From: Polytrichum commune
Taxonomy: Eukaryota > Streptophyta > Polytrichopsida > Polytrichales > Polytrichaceae
Assembly: GCA_950295325.1 (NCBI GenBank)
Contig: OX485803.1
Span: forward strand, 27,581,554-27,645,553
Reading direction: 5' to 3'
Length of the DNA stretch: 64,000 nt
Below are positions 22,025 to 32,462 of this stretch, in pieces. A model generated the notes under the pieces. The model was not told where the DNA came from, did no database searches, and saw nothing but the letters and a program-made list of their open reading frames with translations. Every line of letters starts with the position of its first letter. Positions within the stretch are counted from its first letter, which is position 1. The translations under genes and the position numbers were made by a program.

Positions 22025-22584
22025 TCATGGCAACCTCGTAGATGCTTGTGGCTTCCGTTGAGGGTCCATTTTTGGGAGAGAATTCGGTCGAAGTAAATCA
22101 ACATAGCTAATCGTTCGGTCTTTCATCTGTTCCTTCAATGGTAGCCGATGAGGCGATAATGCTCTCCTCTTCTTACGAAAAGGCAAAGTCCTTGAAGATT
22201 CTCCCGCTACCTTGACATCTTCAATGTCGATTGAAGTCTCCTCCACATCCACATCCCCGGGCTTCTCCAAAATATCCGCACACAAATCAATCAGATCATT
22301 TAGATCTCCACCCACGCATTGTGTGTTGTCATTCTCCACCGCATCGATCTCAAAGTTGTCGCATATCGTCGTTGGTCCTCCTCCGCCCTCATCCTCCAAG
22401 CTTGTGTAGATTGTAAGAAGGGAGTCATGACATATTCATCACGAAATCGATCCCTAGCACTTCTCTCATCTCTCTCACGCTCGGGTAATGCATTGAATGG
22501 AATATCGGGTTCACCTAAAATTTCTATCTCCTCATCACATCCTAGACCCTCAAACATGTCTCTCTTCTCTCCCATCCTATCCAT
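22025..22584 (-). CDS. Small hypothetical acidic protein, probable frameshift
   Basis: ATG at 22584 lies about 45 bp after a strong TATA box. The first frame (95 codons, MDRMGEKRDMFEGLGCDEEI… to VMTPFLQSTQAW) stays open to 22300. The more protein-like acidic sequence (DDLIDLCADILEK-type, GDVDVEETSIDIEDVK) is in a second frame from 22399 to 22025. A one-base shift near 22395 joins them. The second part ends with a basic cluster (FRKKRRALSPHR), a possible nuclear signal. I do not recognise a family. The promoter arrangement resembles that of the RING gene and the small gene at 30664. Confidence 0.4.
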
Positions 22585-22626
22585 GATACTCTACCCTCGT
22601 TATATGTATGAGTCTAAATGCTCTAC

Positions 22627-22633
22627 TTATATA
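22627..22633 (-). promoter_or_regulatory. TATA box of small acidic-protein gene
   Basis: The minus strand reads AATATATAAGTAGAG, 43-50 bp upstream of the ATG at 22584. Confidence 0.55.
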
Positions 22634-22639
22634 TTGAGC

Positions 22640-24129
22640 TCAAAGGACTTTATGAAATATACAATATTTGATGTAATCCAAGATGTAGAGGATCCAATTC
22701 TCGTTGGTAGGATAAAGACAACACAATAGGAATAAAAAGAAAGTTGGTGAAGTCAAAAAATTAGTTGCACTTTTTGAAAAAGTCCCCCGACACCCGCATT
22801 GGAAACCTCTTTGAAGCTTCTATATTTGATGGGTTGTCCTTTCATTCAACAATTCACATATTTGAGCTTCAACCTTAGTGGTTCGTATGGTTTCACAACC
22901 CACACGCATCCCCTTGCCCTTTCATTCGACAATTTACATATTTGTGCTACCACATATGTGCCGTTGTTTTGTTCTCACACTCATGTAGAAGTGTTTCCAT
23001 ACATGGTTTGAGGGTTTAGGTTCCCAGCTTTCCAACGAACCCACCCGCTTTTTTTTACGATGCCTACAACGAAAGTTAAACGTTCGCAAATCGCGAGGAC
23101 TACTTCAAGTTGGCACAATCTCTACTTAGACATATAACTTATGGTATACATTGGGATTTTTAAAAGGGGTCATGAACGCACGTGATTCTCAAACATAATG
23201 TAGAGTGCATCCCCCGAGTTCCTATAGGCTTCATAAAGATATCTTACCAACACCTTACACAAATTAGAACATTCTAAAAAAACAAATTAATATGGTCCAC
23301 ATTGATATTAAACTAGGGATTTGGTGTGGGCTTAAATTTAATGTGGCCCACATTAGTGATCATTTGGGGGGGGTGCACTATACTAAATCCGTATGAGTAT
23401 ATGTGAGTGCACAAAAGAGGTATTGATTTGAACTTTGTTGTATTATGTATTATTCTTCACAAAATTATAAGTTGTAGTTATGTAAATATATAGAATAATT
23501 TAAAAAAATATACAACATCTCTACTTACTTGTATGGTAGTGTCACTAGATTTTATAGAATAAGGTTTATTTTATTTTAGTATTGGCTTAAACTGGTACAT
23601 AAAAAGAACCAACCACAAGTGAACATACGATCTTACATATCATTTGATGGTAGACTTCAAAACAATAATTGCATTAGCTTTTATGACATGTATTACAAAT
23701 CAGAGTATGGGAGGATTGAATGGAAACAGATGCTTAGGGACTTGGAAGAAGCCCCGGACGTGGCCTACCATGACATTCTTAACAAATTTGATTTGACCCG
23801 TAGCAACTTAGTCCCTACTTGGAAGGATAGGCCTCAAATGAGCATTATTTCTAGATTTCCACTTAGGCTGCGCTGTTTCGGCTGGGTTGGTTGTATTTTG
23901 AATTTGAATTTTCAATTTGTGCCAAAAAAAGAATAAGACATGTATTGCAAATATAAGGGCCGGTTCACAATATGGCCAAACTTTGAGAGGTTCAACATTT
24001 GGACCAATGAAAATGCTGAAATGCCCAAAGTCCGTCCTCTCGGCCTTCACACTAGAGGCCGAAGTCCAAAGGACGTGGCCTCCAAAAGAGCCTAGGTGGC
24101 AACACTTTTAGGAAGTTATGGCGCCAAGA
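22640..24129. other. Anonymous intergenic DNA
   Basis: AT-rich. An open frame at 23619-23936 (…FYDMYYKSEYGRIEWKQML…) lacks a start codon and might be an exon relic. Nothing else is recognised. Confidence 0.3.
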
Positions 24130-24198
24130 GTTCGGCCTCTCGAGCAAAGATTGGGTATAGCAAAATGCTCAACCCAAACTTCCGTCGAGAGGCCGAAC
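24130..24198. repeat. Hairpin within GGCC-rich diverged repeat
   Basis: A 14-bp perfect stem (GTTCGGCCTCTCGA at 24130-24143, its complement at 24185-24198) surrounds an inner TTGGGT/ACCCAA pair. It is embedded in about 24000-24430, where ggaggcttcacact and gagaggccg motifs repeat in both orientations. It may be a decayed foldback element. Confidence 0.4.
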
Positions 24199-25148
24199 TT
24201 TTTTTTCATTAAAATAATCAATCATTGACAAGATCTTGGCCGTTAGATTGGAGGGGTTATTTTGAGCAAGGAATAAAGTGGCATGCTCCTTTGAGTTTGG
24301 ACTTTGGAATTGGCCTTTGGAGGCTTCACACTTTGGCCATCCAAGCCGAGAGGCCGTGGGAGTTTTTGGCCAAAGGTTTGGACTTTGCGCTTGGCCTTTG
24401 GAGGCTTCACACTATGCCCAACTAAGGCTACCCTTACTATATTTTATTGGCTATTTTCAGTTCATTTCTTTGGACTATCAACAAAGTTGGGCCACTCAAT
24501 CGCACGGCCTCTCAACTTGGACGGCCAAGAATATGTCCAAACTTCCAAAAAAAAGTGATTGTGAATTATATAATATAAATATAAGCAATTGTGAAGATTC
24601 CTTGTGAGAGAATACCATTCATAAAATTGCACACCCAATCAAAACTTTATTCAATATCAAGTTTACAAATCACGAGTGAATATGAATCAATGTAACTGGA
24701 TGTGTAGTTTTTATCATCCATATTATGGTTGTATTTCATCCGTTAACGTTTATAGAGTCAGATTTACAAAGAAGGGAGTACCATTTTGTTAACTGTTAAC
24801 ACGTTTAACATTTATAGTGTGCAATATGTGGGGAGTAGAAGAAAGATAACATTTAGAGATGTTTTGGATCACGTGTACAACCGATATAACTATTGCAATA
24901 TTGTGCTCAACTTTAGTTAACTAGATATAACTATAGTTGACTACATTTTGTGGCATACCAAAATTAGAATAAATATAGGTAACTACATTTTTTCAAGACA
25001 TATCACAAACAACTATAGTTAACTTGAACTTAGCACATGGATGTGATAACAACGATGTGAAAGAAGGATGTGGCCTCACGAGAGGCGAGAACCTTGGTTA
25101 GCCTCCCATAGACTTCTTCTCGATTATGGAGCAAAGGCCTCATGGAGT

Positions 25149-25373
25149 CACTAGAAGAAATCTTGTCCATTTCAACCGGCCTTGCGACTAGGCCATCACA
25201 ACTCGCACCCAAAAAATGCATAAACAAATCAATTTGGTTGGCAACCGGGGGGGCACCCTCCATGGGTACACCACGGGTACCTTCCGGGTGCCAACAAATT
25301 GATTTGTTTATGCATTTTTTGGGTGCACGAGTCACGATGGCCTCGGTTGAAATGGACAAGATTTCTTCTAGTG
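25149..25373. mobile_element. CACTA-type MITE (foldback, 225 bp)
   Basis: The element begins CACTAGAAGAAATCTTGTCC and ends with its inverse complement. The two arms, each about 105 bp, pair almost completely around a short centre near 25255-25275. The flanks carry a 3-bp duplication AGT (25146-25148, 25374-25376). CACTA ends plus a 3-bp duplication are diagnostic of the CACTA/En-Spm superfamily. It has no coding capacity, so it is non-autonomous. Confidence 0.85.
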
Positions 25374-25511
25374 AGTATGAACATTGCACTAAGATCCATA
25401 AACCTCATACAATATACAAGTTTTGTATGAAAAAATGATGGCTTTATTTACATCTCCAACGGTTACAAAATTGGTATGATTCAAAATTGCTGCAAAAAAA
25501 ACAAAAAAAAT

Positions 25512-28406
25512 CTATTTTGCAATGTCACGGAAGCACATTGTCGGGTTAACCATGTTGTATGGAGGGGACTTCAAAATGTTCACTACGTGTGTGATGGTTG
25601 ACCTTTCCGTTGGATTGGTCTTCGTCAATGAATCCAATGCTAACTCAAACCGCATATTCAAGCCATTTGGATCACTGTTTAGCTGAAATAAGGGGGAAGT
25701 CGCATCCCTGGCATAAATCTTCTTTGCCAAAGCACCCACTGAGAAGGACTCCTATAGAAACGTGTGCCTATGTTTCCGAGCCATCCTCACCGGAGAGGTG
25801 GATGTTCCACGCTGCCCTCGTACATGGAATAATTCTGGACCAGCACAGTTGTATTTTGCTTTGTGCTTGTTCATCTCATCCACTGAATCTTTTCCATAGT
25901 TGGAGGGTGCGTCTTCACCTCCCCAGGATGCCATGCCCCAATCACACACACCAATGTAAACCGTGTTCTCACGGTCTTGTGGGAAATGCAGCATGACATT
26001 GTTGGGATTAAGGTCATTGTGCAACACGTCATGCTTGTGCACTACATCCACAATGTACATTAGAGCCCATGCCAAATAAGCTCGATGCCTTCGATATACA
26101 ACCAACCGTTTCCGTGCTTCAAAGTCTGGCCCATGCATGTGAAGGATTGTGCGCTCGTGGGTTTCCGGAACGCTGAAGTCATAGATCCTCATGTTTTTCA
26201 AGGAGCCTCCATTCCACCACATCGAATAGGATTCGTATGTTTTCATATTGAGGTATTGTAGCTTGATTACCCCAAGATGATCTACTGGACACGCCAATGC
26301 TTCAACTGAACGTTCCTTTCGATTCTCCAAACTATTCGTGGCCTTCATGGTCTTCCCAGCCCACTCTATCCAGCTAGGGATGAATGATGCTCCATGAATT
26401 GTGACTTTCCGCACCACTCCGAAGGTCCCTTGGAAGATTTCCTTATCCAAGGCTTTGATCTCCGCATTCCTAGGCAACCATATGACACCCTGCCGGCCCT
26501 GAGTGGCAATGTTGTCTGCCATCTGCCTGTCAATAAAAATGGGAAGGTTGCGGGCGGATGTTCCTTTTGCTGCTATTACGCCTCTTTTCCAATTCTCTAG
26601 CTTCATGTACAGCTCGGACTTCCTGCCACTACTACTTCCCTCGCTAGGATGCACAGCATCATATGCCATTGTTGGATTGTAGATTGCTTCCACGGCTTGT
26701 TGTTCAATCCAGGTGCCCCAATCGCTCATGCCCCTAGCATCTTCAAACTCCGCTCCAGCCGTGGCTTCCGTGAGAATAAGAATCAAATCGTTCCTCACCA
26801 AATCCAACCCCTTTGTACCATCATTGAGGTATTTTTTTTCCAAATAAACCATGCTGTTATTTCTAAACCATTCCAACAGCACGACCCTACATGTCGCAAC
26901 CCTTGCTAGGTCCCTTAATAATCTTGCCAATTTTCAATTCTAGCAAAGGTTACGAGTCGCTAACCCTTCGCATTCCGCCATGCTAATGGATAGCTCCTCT
27001 TACCCCGGACCAATAGTTCATAGGAGGGAACCAACCCTCCTACTTTGCTTTCGGGACTCACCCCTTAGTCGGTAACCCATTTCCCCAATGTGGACTTCCA
27101 TCCATGGAAGTCCAATCCTATGTTGATCATCGCGTTGCCGGAGCAACACTACAACAACCCGAACCATACTAGGCAACTATGGCCTCACAATGGGCCAATG
27201 CCCATGGAGGCCGTGCCGTTCGGCCTCGGGTGGGTGAGGCCACACCACCTCACCCATATAAGCCTCTAGGACTCTACGCGGGGCCCCTACCCCACCGTCA
27301 ACCAACCTCTTGTCTCTCTACCAAGAGCTGGGGCCAAGTGGACACTTTCCCTTAGCCGCTGGGCCTAGAAGCCCCCAGCAACTTCAGACCATCATAACTT
27401 CCTTGTATGATGTCTGATGCCAACAACCAACCGCTTCATCTTCATCTACGCTTCACGTAGATGCCGATGGACTTCTCACTTGCCCCGTTTGGGCAAGTAC
27501 TGACAAAGTTATGCCTGTTTGAACCTTGGCAGTCCCGGGAATCACTCCCAGGCACTGCTGTACCAGGGCGCTGTCCCGGGACAGCGCCCCACTCAAATGG
27601 CCATAACTCCTAGCTCACACCTCCGATTGAGGTGTTCTTGAGCATTCTAGAATCACCACGCCATGAGCTACGCATAGCTCATGGCCTTACCCTCATGCCT
27701 CCTAGTCTTTGTGGGTGGGAGGCGTTCCCAACGCCCGGGGCCCTCACCCACACTAGGATCACTTGGGCCCTCTCACCAACGGCGCCACAAGTCCCGGGTG
27801 TCACTCCGGGGTCCCCCTTGTGCCCATGGTGTTTCGGGCACTCCTCATGGAGAGGTGCGCGACACTACAATGGTTTCGAGCCTCATCGATCCGTGGGTCG
27901 CGTTTGCCTCTATTTTTCCTTTTCCTCGATTGCGAACCTGAAACCCCGGACCCCTCCTCCGTCCCTTCCGAAATTGCTGGGCGTTTTTGTCCCCGTCTTT
28001 CACCATGCTCCGAACCCTGAGGTACATCACGTGCAGGGCTCTCCGGTCTTGATGTCCGCCGTGTCGGAGATCGTGGTGGCACGGACTCTCCATGAGTGGC
28101 TGCATTTATATCGGTGGAACTGCCTGAGCTTGGTCCCCTTCCTGTTCTCCCTCTATGTCCACTGTTTCCCCGACTCCCACGTGTTCCACGGCTTCCACGT
28201 GTTTGGTTGCCTCCTGAATGGCCAACTGCAAAGAACTCTTCGTCAAACCGAAAAGGATCTGGACGTGGGGGACGTGCTGCAGTGCTTCCACTTCCGGGCT
28301 CGCTTCCCGTACCCTCTCCAGTATGCGCAAGTGCAGTGCTTTGGAGCCAAGCACGGTGCAGCCTCGTATCCTCGTCTTGGTAAGGAGCAATGTCCTCCCC
28401 CTCCAT
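25512..28406 (-). pseudogene. Protein-kinase-like gene interrupted by solo LTR and an in-frame stop
   Basis: The ATG at 28406 starts a Ser/Gly/Arg-rich N-terminus (MEGEDIAPYQDEDTRLH). After 180 codons a solo LTR (26892-27864) interrupts the gene; without it the frame continues exactly at 26886. The kinase-like domain has a Gly loop (GTFGVV), a lysine (AGKTMK), a catalytic loop HNDLNPNN in place of HRDLKPxN, DWG in place of DFG, and GPE in place of APE. TAG at 25752-25754 then interrupts the same frame. Beyond it the C-lobe continues (FSVGALAKKIY, NPTERSTITHVVNILKSPP) to 25512. A 72-nt intron ending at that TAG is possible but short. The unbroken protein would be about 638 aa. The Asp residues are kept, so an active ancestor is plausible. 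Confidence 0.75.
26892..27864 (-). mobile_element. Solo type-1 LTR (973 bp)
   Basis: It has TGTCGC…GCGACA ends and a perfect 5-bp duplication CTACA (26887-26891, 27865-27869), with no internal element sequence. It formed by LTR-LTR recombination after insertion into the kinase-like coding sequence. Its sequence differs from the other LTRs at many positions (for example ctaggtcccttaataatc near its start). Confidence 0.9.
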
Positions 28407-28685
28407 CGTGAAAAAAACCGCGTGAGTGAGTGAATGTAGAAATGAGTGCGTGAATCTGGAAAAAAAATTGCGAGGGTTCCCCCACAATTTGCCCTGCCCT
28501 CCCAAACCCCCTGAGACCCGCGCGGTGCCGCTGTCCTTGGGACGGCAACAAGGTCTCGGGTCCCTTTGTGGTGGGAGGAGAGGAAAGTGAGGGGAACTAA
28601 AACCCCACGGCTTTATGTAAGCAAAGGGGAGCACAATCATTATGGGATCCCGGTCGGATTTGACATGGGGCACGAAAAGGACGTA
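28407..28685 (-). promoter_or_regulatory. Upstream region of kinase-like gene
   Basis: About 280 bp between the ATG and the minisatellite. A weak TATA-like stretch (TTACATAAAG on the minus strand, about 28607-28616) lies some 200 bp upstream of the ATG. Confidence 0.35.
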
Positions 28686-29463
28686 TGGGGAACGTGGGAA
28701 CGCGGGAACGCGGGGGCGGACGGAGGGAACAAGGGGGCGGACGTAGGGGAACTCGGGCGGACGGAAGGGAACGGAGCGCGGACGGGAGGGAACGTACGGG
28801 AACATGGGGCGGACGGGAGGGGAACGTAGCGCGGACGGGAGGGAACATGGGGCGGACGGGAGGGAACGTGGGCGGACGGGAAGGGAACGTGGGGCGGACG
28901 GGAAGGGAACGGGTGCGGACTGGGGGGGAACGGGTGCGGACTGGGGGGAACGCGGTAGGGAACGGGTGCGGACGTTAGGAAACGGGTGGGAACGTGAACG
29001 CACGGCGGGGGAACGTGGGGCGGACGTGAGGGAACTTGGGGCGGACGGAGCCCTCCGCGTTCCCCCCGTCCGCCCCCGCGTTCCCCCGTCCGCTCCAGCG
29101 TTCTCCCCCCCGTTCCCAACCCCCTTCCGCCCCACCCCCGTCCGCTCCACCCCCCCCCCCTCCCCCGTCCGCTCCACCCCCGTCCGCTCCGTCCGCTCCA
29201 CCCCCGTCCGCTCCACCCCCCTCCGTCCGCCCCACCCCCTCCCCCGTCCGTTCCACCCCCCTCCCCCGTCCGCTCCACCCCCCTCCGTCCGCCCCACCCC
29301 CGTCCGCTCCACTCCCCTCCCCCGTCCGCTCCACCCCCCGTCCGTCCGCACCACCCCCCGTCCGTCCGCTCCACCCCCCTCCGCCGTCCGCACCACCCCC
29401 CTCCGCCGTCCGCACCACCCCCCTCTCCCGTCCGCCCCACCGTCCGCCCCCGGCCGCCCCACA
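28686..29463. repeat. GTCCGC minisatellite with internal inversion
   Basis: From about 28686 to 29046 the plus strand is G-rich (gggaacg…gcggacg); from about 29047 to 29463 it is C-rich (ccgtccgc…cccc). The same unit thus appears in both orientations, forming arms of roughly 360 and 415 bp. The unit is that of 13650-13803 and 21088-21585. Several long open frames across it are artefacts of its composition. Confidence 0.85.
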
Positions 29464-29501
29464 CCCTCCTTAGTCATTTTTTTCTACTTTGATTTTAACA
29501 G

Positions 29502-29599
29502 AACCCTAAACACAATGGCAAAATGGTTTACTTGGCAAGGGAAATATGCACATCCACGTCGGCGTTTTCTGCCACATAGGACGCCACCTTGGCAAGAAG
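29502..29599 (+). CDS. Possible small first exon, hypothetical
   Basis: A good acceptor (gattttaacag, ending 29501), an ATG at 29515 and 28 codons (MAKWFTWQGKYAHPRRRFLP…) are followed by a consensus donor GTAAGT at 29600. No downstream exon was recognised. Function unknown. Confidence 0.2.
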
Positions 29600-29658
29600 G
29601 TAAGTATTTTACCCACCCTAGTCCATTCCCCCTATGTTGACCCTACGTGGACCCTATT

Positions 29659-29688
29659 GTGTCGTGACGGAGGGGTCCGTCACGACAC
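29659..29688. repeat. Perfect 13-bp hairpin
   Basis: GTGTCGTGACGGA, loop GGGG, then the exact complement. Related CACGACA/CGTCATGACG strings continue to about 29730. Confidence 0.6.
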
Positions 29689-29739
29689 GACCTGACATGA
29701 CGGCACGACACCGTCATGACGTCGCGATAGACAACCCTG

Positions 29740-29972
29740 ATCCCACCCAAGCCTAGCCTAAACCCTCTCTGGCCTCACTGATTGAACCTGAAAAGAGCGT
29801 ATCGGGGCCGAGACTAGGAATTCCAGACATCAAAATCAAAATCTATCCCTTACTAATCCCACCCAAGCCTAGCCTAAACCCTCTCTGGCCTCACTAATTG
29901 AACCTGAAAAGAGCGTATCGGGGCCGAGACTAGGAATTCCAGAAATCAAAATCAAAATCTATCCCTTACTAA
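29740..29972. repeat. Two tandem ~116-bp direct repeats
   Basis: The segment starting atcccacccaagcctagcc recurs at 29740 and 29856 with only one or two differences. Confidence 0.8.
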
Positions 29973-30217
29973 TCCCTCCCTGACCTACTAGCCATTCCAA
30001 TATAGATATATTAAGAACAAACATGAGGCTGAAAGGCGAGTGCCGTAATTATAAATACACTAGAGACCACGTGAACCATTTAGTGGATGTAAGGGACATT
30101 ATAATATATATTGGCAAATAAGGTCATAAGAATAACGGCCGCCACGAATAATGTGGAGTGCATGATAGTAGCTATGCAATAATATTAAATTCTAAACACT
30201 AGAATGCTACATTCTTA

Positions 30218-30664
30218 TTAGCGACGAAGACGCTTATGGGGACCTTTGCCATTTTTGTCACCGTCATGTTTATGACAATGGTCAATCCCTAAACTATGAA
30301 CTGCAGTGCATCCTTCGCAACCCAGTCCCTGACCTTTGGGACGTGGGGCACTCCTTAATAGAGATCTAGAGTAAGTGCCCGGTTTAATAATCCCTACTCT
30401 AGAATAGGCATGAGTTTGTAAAGTAGATTTGTCCTCTATCAGCATTGCAACATCCTCTTGCGAAGATGGAGTCCGTGCATGTGGACTCTGAACCATGACC
30501 GCCGGAGTAACTGAGCAGTCATGTGGGACGATCGCCGGAGTCAACTGAGCAATCTTCATGTTGTTGACGTCTGCAGAACCATCGATGGACAACGTGGTGT
30601 GAATTTGAGATGAACTAGGGGCACCTAAAGGAGCAAGGCTTGGGAGACTTGAGTCAGTACCCAT
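30218..30664 (-). CDS. Small hypothetical protein with C-terminal Cys/His cluster
   Basis: The ATG at 30664 is in frame with the stop at 30218 (148 aa) and lies about 54 bp after a TATA box. The start is Ser/Pro-rich (MGTDSSLPSLAPLGAPSSSQ). The C-terminus has CEGCTAVHSLGIDHCHKHDG, a possible metal-binding cluster, and a basic end (KRLRR) that could be a nuclear signal. No family is recognised. It is divergent from the ORF at 31104. Confidence 0.45.
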   Translation of the reverse strand: MGTDSSLPSLAPLGAPSSSQIHTTLSIDGSADVNNMKIAQLTPAIVPHDCSVTPAVMVQSPHARTPSSQEDVAMLIEDKSTLQTHAYSRVGIIKPGTYSRSLLRSAPRPKGQGLGCEGCTAVHSLGIDHCHKHDGDKNGKGPHKRLRR

Positions 30665-30717
30665 TGGAGAAGAATATGATGAGATGACATGAAGGAATGG
30701 GTACAAGTAATCGGGTA

Positions 30718-30724
30718 TTATATA
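30718..30724 (-). promoter_or_regulatory. TATA box of gene at 30664
   Basis: The minus strand reads GTATATAATACCC, 54-60 bp before the ATG. Confidence 0.5.
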
Positions 30725-31069
30725 CACCAAGGGTAGACACCAATACCCGAATATTTGACAACTTGTTAGATCAATACATAGTCAATATTTATTTATGGAA
30801 ATGTTGGACAACCTGTTTCATGTAGGAATAGAATGTAAGACAACAATAGTCAATCCTTTAGCACCACCAAATATCTAACATGGCAAGATTCGAATATGTA
30901 AAAGAGGTTTTAGCGGTGCCTTTTGTAGTGTACTAATGCAGTGTGGATTAACCGAGGGATTATTTAAGAAGCCTCAGATTAATTATCTAAAACCAATGTG
31001 AACATAATTATCCAAAATGTGAACATAATGATGGCGCAAAGATGTAAATTATGACAGACTTGACAATGA

Positions 31070-31079
31070 TATATAAAAA
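31070..31079 (+). promoter_or_regulatory. TATA box of ORF at 31104
   Basis: TATATAAAAA lies only 25-34 bp before the ATG, implying a very short leader. It forms a divergent promoter region with 30718-30724. Confidence 0.5.
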
Positions 31080-31103
31080 CTGTTTGCTTCGGTATTGTTA
31101 GAG

Positions 31104-31436
31104 ATGAACACTAGGTCGAGAGCGAGAGCAGATCGAGAAGTTAGAAGGAATATTGAAAAACAGAGGCGTATTGAGAGAAGGCAAAGGTTCGAATCACGAG
31201 AGAGCATAGGGACGCCGTACAACTTGCGGACAACAATGGGTAGACGAGGGCTTAATTCTGCTAGGGGCACAGGTAGAGGTTCCAAAGGAGAAAAAACGTT
31301 TGATGTCTCAGTGGTAGCTCCCATCGTTTTATTTCCTGTATCGGAGGAAGAGAACCAAGTTGACAAAGGGGGCAATGAGGTGTTGATTATCTGCAAGCCT
31401 AATGCCATTTTTTTTATGTGTATTCACGGTAATTAG
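31104..31436 (+). CDS. Small hypothetical basic protein
   Basis: MNTRSRARADREVRRNIEKQ opens a 110-codon frame rich in Arg, Glu and Gly (IERRQRFESRES, GLNSARGTGRGSKG). The second half is less basic and may include intron sequence. No family is recognised. Confidence 0.35.
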   Translation: MNTRSRARADREVRRNIEKQRRIERRQRFESRESIGTPYNLRTTMGRRGLNSARGTGRGSKGEKTFDVSVVAPIVLFPVSEEENQVDKGGNEVLIICKPNAIFFMCIHGN

Positions 31437-31919
31437 AATAGTTGACAAACATTAACTTCCATCGGCTCCTTTATATTGTATTTTATCTTTGGTGTGGGAT
31501 TGTGAATTGGGTTTGGGTTGGGCATCTGGAACAGGGACTTACGCAGACACAGCTTCAACCTGGTGGCAACCTCAAGTGCCTCCACATCAGATGAGAGTGA
31601 GGAGCAGGTTTTGTAAAGATTGAACTCAATTGGTGACTTTTAGGGCCATTGGTGTAGGGTTAGGTTTCTTTGCAAAGCTAACGCTGTCTCAGGCCAACTT
31701 CATTATAGCTAATGAGCACAGGACATATACACTTGACAAAGCCTAGGAGAATTTGATCGCGGCGCTGATGTGGGTGATCTTCGAGAAGCCAGCATGGACA
31801 ATGAAGAGCAACGCTTTGGGGAAGAGGTAGGTTGTCCCACCCATAAATAATTGAATGTAAATTTTTGGTGTGAATTGAAATATTCTGGAACCTATACTCG
31901 GAACCTATATTCTGGAACC

Positions 31920-32462
31920 TATACTCGGCGAAGGTGAGGGTGAGGGTTGAGGGTGAGGGTGGAGGGTTGAGGGTGAGGAGGAGGGTTGAGGGTTGAGCTT
32001 GAGGGTGCGGGTGAACGGCTTTAGGGATGGCGGACCAAGGAACGGAATTTGACAATGTGGGGGCCGAGAATAAGGACCGGGTACTGTTACTTCCATTGTA
32101 TGCTTGTTTAGTTTCAATCAAATCTAGAATGGGTTGATATGGGTTGAGAGGAATCTGGTAGGGGGTTAGGAGATTGAAACTCTAGTGAATTTGAATTCAG
32201 TCTGAGAGTATGTGGGAATCTGGTAGGGAGGTTAGTAGATTGATGTTAGAATGAATTTGATTTGAGTATGAGGTTGGGTGGGGGTTGAGGGGAATCTGGT
32301 GGGGGGGTAGTAGTTTGATGTTAGAATGAATTTGATTTGAGTATGAGGTTGGGTGGGGGTTGAGGGGAATCTGGTGGGGGGGGGGGTAGTAGTTTGATGT
32401 TAGAATGAATTTGATTTGAGTCTGAGGTTGGGTGGGGGTTGAGGGGAATCTGGTGGGGGGGT
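31920..32462. repeat. G-rich satellite, left part
   Basis: Runs of GAGGGTTGAGGGTGAG pass into units of about 66-70 bp (ttgaggggaatctggt…gatgttagaatgaatttgatttgag). The array is broken by a type-1 element and resumes at 46544. Confidence 0.85.

Noticed and set aside
23619-23936. 105-codon plus ORF
   Set aside because: No ATG start, no family signature and no visible splice context. It is kept only as a possible exon relic.
28804-29640. Pro/Arg/Gly-rich ORFs over the minisatellite (both strands)
   Set aside because: They reflect GC-rich unit composition and lack stops by chance. Only the part starting at the ATG at 28406 looks like a real protein.
31920-32020. GAGGGTTGAGGG runs as an interstitial telomere
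   Set aside because: Units are irregular and do not match the plant TTTAGGG repeat. They grade into the 66-70-bp satellite.
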